From positions 1 through 22,219 of the forward strand of contig JBELAT010000013.1 of NCBI GenBank assembly GCA_049508565.1: a stretch of DNA of 22,219 bases, given 5' to 3'. Shown in pieces: positions 20,648 through 22,219 of the stretch. The DNA comes from CAIRNS01 sp049508565. GTDB taxonomy: Bacteria > Elusimicrobiota > Endomicrobiia > Endomicrobiales > CAIRNS01. Made by a program: the position numbers and the translations under genes. Position 1 is the first letter of the stretch. Every line of letters begins with the position of its first letter. The notes below the pieces were generated by a model. That model did no database searches. It was not told where the DNA came from and saw only the letters and a list, made by a program, of their open reading frames with translations.

Positions 20648-22219
20648 CAAAGGTTTTGGCAGTGACATTGTTGGCGGTCGTTGTAGCGACAGGTGACGAC
20701 ACCAGTAAAGATTTTACTTCATACGGTCCCGGTGTATCAGCCGCATCGTACGGCGATGCGGCGACGGCGTATTGTCCTGATATATCTGCCTACTACTATA
20801 ACCCCGCCCTGCTGGCACGCGACACTCAAAGTACCGTCAGTGCAGCGCGCTATATGCTTTTCGACGATGATAACTACAACTTTATTGCTATCGGAGGACC
20901 GCTCGGTTTAGGCTATGTATGCGTTGCTGCCAACCAGCTTGCATCGGGTGATATCGAGCTGCGCAACAACATTGAGGATACACCATCTATAGCTAATACA
21001 GCACAATACACATTTACAGTAACGTACGCTCATCCGATTAACATATTATGCTGCGATGCCGGAATTAGTCTCAAGTATCTTTATCAAAATCTTGCCGTAT
21101 ACTCTGCCGATGCATACGGCCTCGATGTCGGATTAAGTAAATCTATTTCGATTTCAAGGTTCTTCACGGTCCCAGCAACGGCACTGTTCGGCCTTACCCT
21201 GCGCAATCTGTATGAACCGACATTTATGTTTATTGATGAAGCAGAAACGTTCCCGACTACAATTACTCTTGGCACTGCTCTGCGCATGAACCTGCATTTA
21301 CGCTATAGTGCTCAGACGCAGAGTTTTCAGTATGACAGTCTGACGTTTATGAGCGATTTCGCTGAAGATACAGATAGCCATGAGCTCAACTGGCGGCCGG
21401 GGTTCGAATATGGCGCGTGTAACAATTATTTTTTTCGTGCCGGTTACCGAGATAACGTCACGCTCGGCATAGGCTATCGTAATGACAGCATAAAAATTGA
21501 TTATGCCTTTGACCCGAAACCATATACCCAGATGCACCGGATAAGTTTTGCATTTTCCTGGGGAACTCCGACAGCCGATGAGCAATCGGACGACCTGGGA
21601 AAATATCGAGAAACCCGATTTGAAGCACAACGGTATTATGACTGTCAGCTAAAACACGCTCAAGAACTGGTGGAATCATGCAATTATGACGATGCCGCCG
21701 CTGACCTGCGCCTTACGGCGCTTATTTTTCCTCATAATACTAAAGCGCAGGATCTGCTTAAAGAAATACGGCAGCTTAAAATAGCTTCTTATCTTAAGAT
21801 AATAAACGCCCAAATTGATGCGAATCTATCCTCTAAAAAGTATGCGGACGCGTATCGCCAGACGCTTGATGCCATCATCTTTATTCCGACGGATTACGAT
21901 ATGCAGAAAAAGGCTTCTCTGATACTTAATAACGCAGTGCTTGACACCGAGGGCGCGGCATCAACTCTCAGGCAGATGAGATCGGATTACCTGGACAAAA
22001 TCAGTATGGAAATTGCACATGAACTTTCTACTGGGAACTTTGAAGGGGCAGATGCCAGTCTTGAAACGTTACAAGCAATTGATCCCGGGAGCTTTGCAGT
22101 GCACGATAAAACGAAATTAATACATCAGAGCAGAGATAGCTGGGTTGCGGCGCACATTATTGCCTTACAGGAGGGTATGGATAAGCAAAGTTATCTTGAT
22201 GCGTATCTCAAAGCGTCCG
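20623..22219 (+). CDS. PorV/UPF0164-like outer-membrane beta-barrel with helical-repeat extension (partial, runs off the right edge)
   Basis: ATG 20623 lies inside the 3' end of the surface-protein gene in another frame (25-nt overlap), with AAGGA 12 nt upstream; 532 codons are open to the window end. A signal peptide (MQTINHTLTKVLAVTLLAVV) is followed by SYGPGVSAASYGDAATAYCPDISAYYYNPALLA in pieces, the N-terminal pattern of PorV/PorQ/UPF0164 proteins (GxxxxGxGxAxTA, then AxYxNPAxL). Beta-rich sequence runs to about residue 312, ending with a last-strand phrase HRISFAFSWG. From about residue 330 the sequence turns alpha-helical with TPR-like pairs (YDDAAADLRLTALIFP; YADAYRQTLDAIIFIP; FEGADASLETLQAIDP). 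PorV-type barrels shuttle T9SS cargo; here it probably works with the overlapping secreted protein, but this is inferred. Confidence 0.8.
   Translation, partial: MQTINHTLTKVLAVTLLAVVVATGDDTSKDFTSYGPGVSAASYGDAATAYCPDISAYYYNPALLARDTQSTVSAARYMLFDDDNYNFIAIGGPLGLGYVCVAANQLASGDIELRNNIEDTPSIANTAQYTFTVTYAHPINILCCDAGISLKYLYQNLAVYSADAYGLDVGLSKSISISRFFTVPATALFGLTLRNLYEPTFMFIDEAETFPTTITLGTALRMNLHLRYSAQTQSFQYDSLTFMSDFAEDTDSHELNWRPGFEYGACNNYFFRAGYRDNVTLGIGYRNDSIKIDYAFDPKPYTQMHRISFAFSWGTPTADEQSDDLGKYRETRFEAQRYYDCQLKHAQELVESCNYDDAAADLRLTALIFPHNTKAQDLLKEIRQLKIASYLKIINAQIDANLSSKKYADAYRQTLDAIIFIPTDYDMQKKASLILNNAVLDTEGAASTLRQMRSDYLDKISMEIAHELSTGNFEGADASLETLQAIDPGSFAVHDKTKLIHQSRDSWVAAHIIALQEGMDKQSYLDAYLKAS

Noticed and set aside
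1..22219. CRISPR arrays, rRNA and tRNA genes
   Set aside because: No regularly spaced direct repeats and no recognisable rRNA or tRNA signatures were seen by eye on either strand.

Overview
The window looks like chromosomal DNA of a Gram-negative bacterium outside the well-known model groups. It encodes an outer-membrane beta-barrel (PorV/UPF0164-like) overlapping a large secreted protein with a FlgD-like/T9SS-like C-terminal domain, an exported TlpA-type thioredoxin, a PilZ protein and a DedA protein. This mix is common in the FCB group and in candidate phyla such as Elusimicrobiota. I cannot fix the taxon from sequence alone.

Left part (1-7.2 kb), all on the minus strand. Reading right to left there are three groups. 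First, a GNAT-type acyltransferase followed by a short-chain dehydrogenase resembling 3-ketodihydrosphingosine reductase, a pair that hints at ceramide/sphingolipid chemistry. Second, an exported TlpA-like oxidoreductase followed by a cytoplasmic thioredoxin. Third, a PilZ protein, a P-type cation ATPase, a DedA membrane protein and the first codons of a small membrane protein. The PilZ group has an extended -10 promoter and a structured 5' leader. At 7.4-9.6 kb a PcrA/UvrD helicase reads rightwards from a promoter so close to its ATG that the mRNA is probably leaderless.

Centre (9.6-16.0 kb): an AT-rich intergenic segment carries a near-consensus promoter, about 100 nt of sequence and a perfect 18-bp terminator, i.e. 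a likely small RNA or attenuated leader. Next comes an operon of a PhcB-family SAM methyltransferase, a nine-TM histidine kinase with GAF domain, a receiver-kinase-receiver hybrid, and a receiver fused to a dead kinase. This gene order matches the phcBSRQ quorum-sensing logic of Ralstonia (fatty-acid methyl ester signal, sensor kinase, response regulators with kinase domains) and is the most interesting system here. Between kinase and hybrid lies a scar: the first 14 codons of a lost response regulator, then a 25-codon remnant of a second kinase tail, evidence that tandem kinase-regulator cassettes were recombined. The base composition of the kinase gene also changes at its membrane/GAF boundary.

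Right part (16.0-22.2 kb): a short tyrosine-recombinase-fold protein that lacks its nucleophile and several catalytic residues, surrounded by recurring GGTGTAC-type motifs and hairpins. It is followed by a repeat-rich secreted surface protein that overlaps an outer-membrane barrel protein with a helical-repeat extension, which runs off the window. No rRNA, tRNA, CRISPR array or complete insertion sequence was seen.
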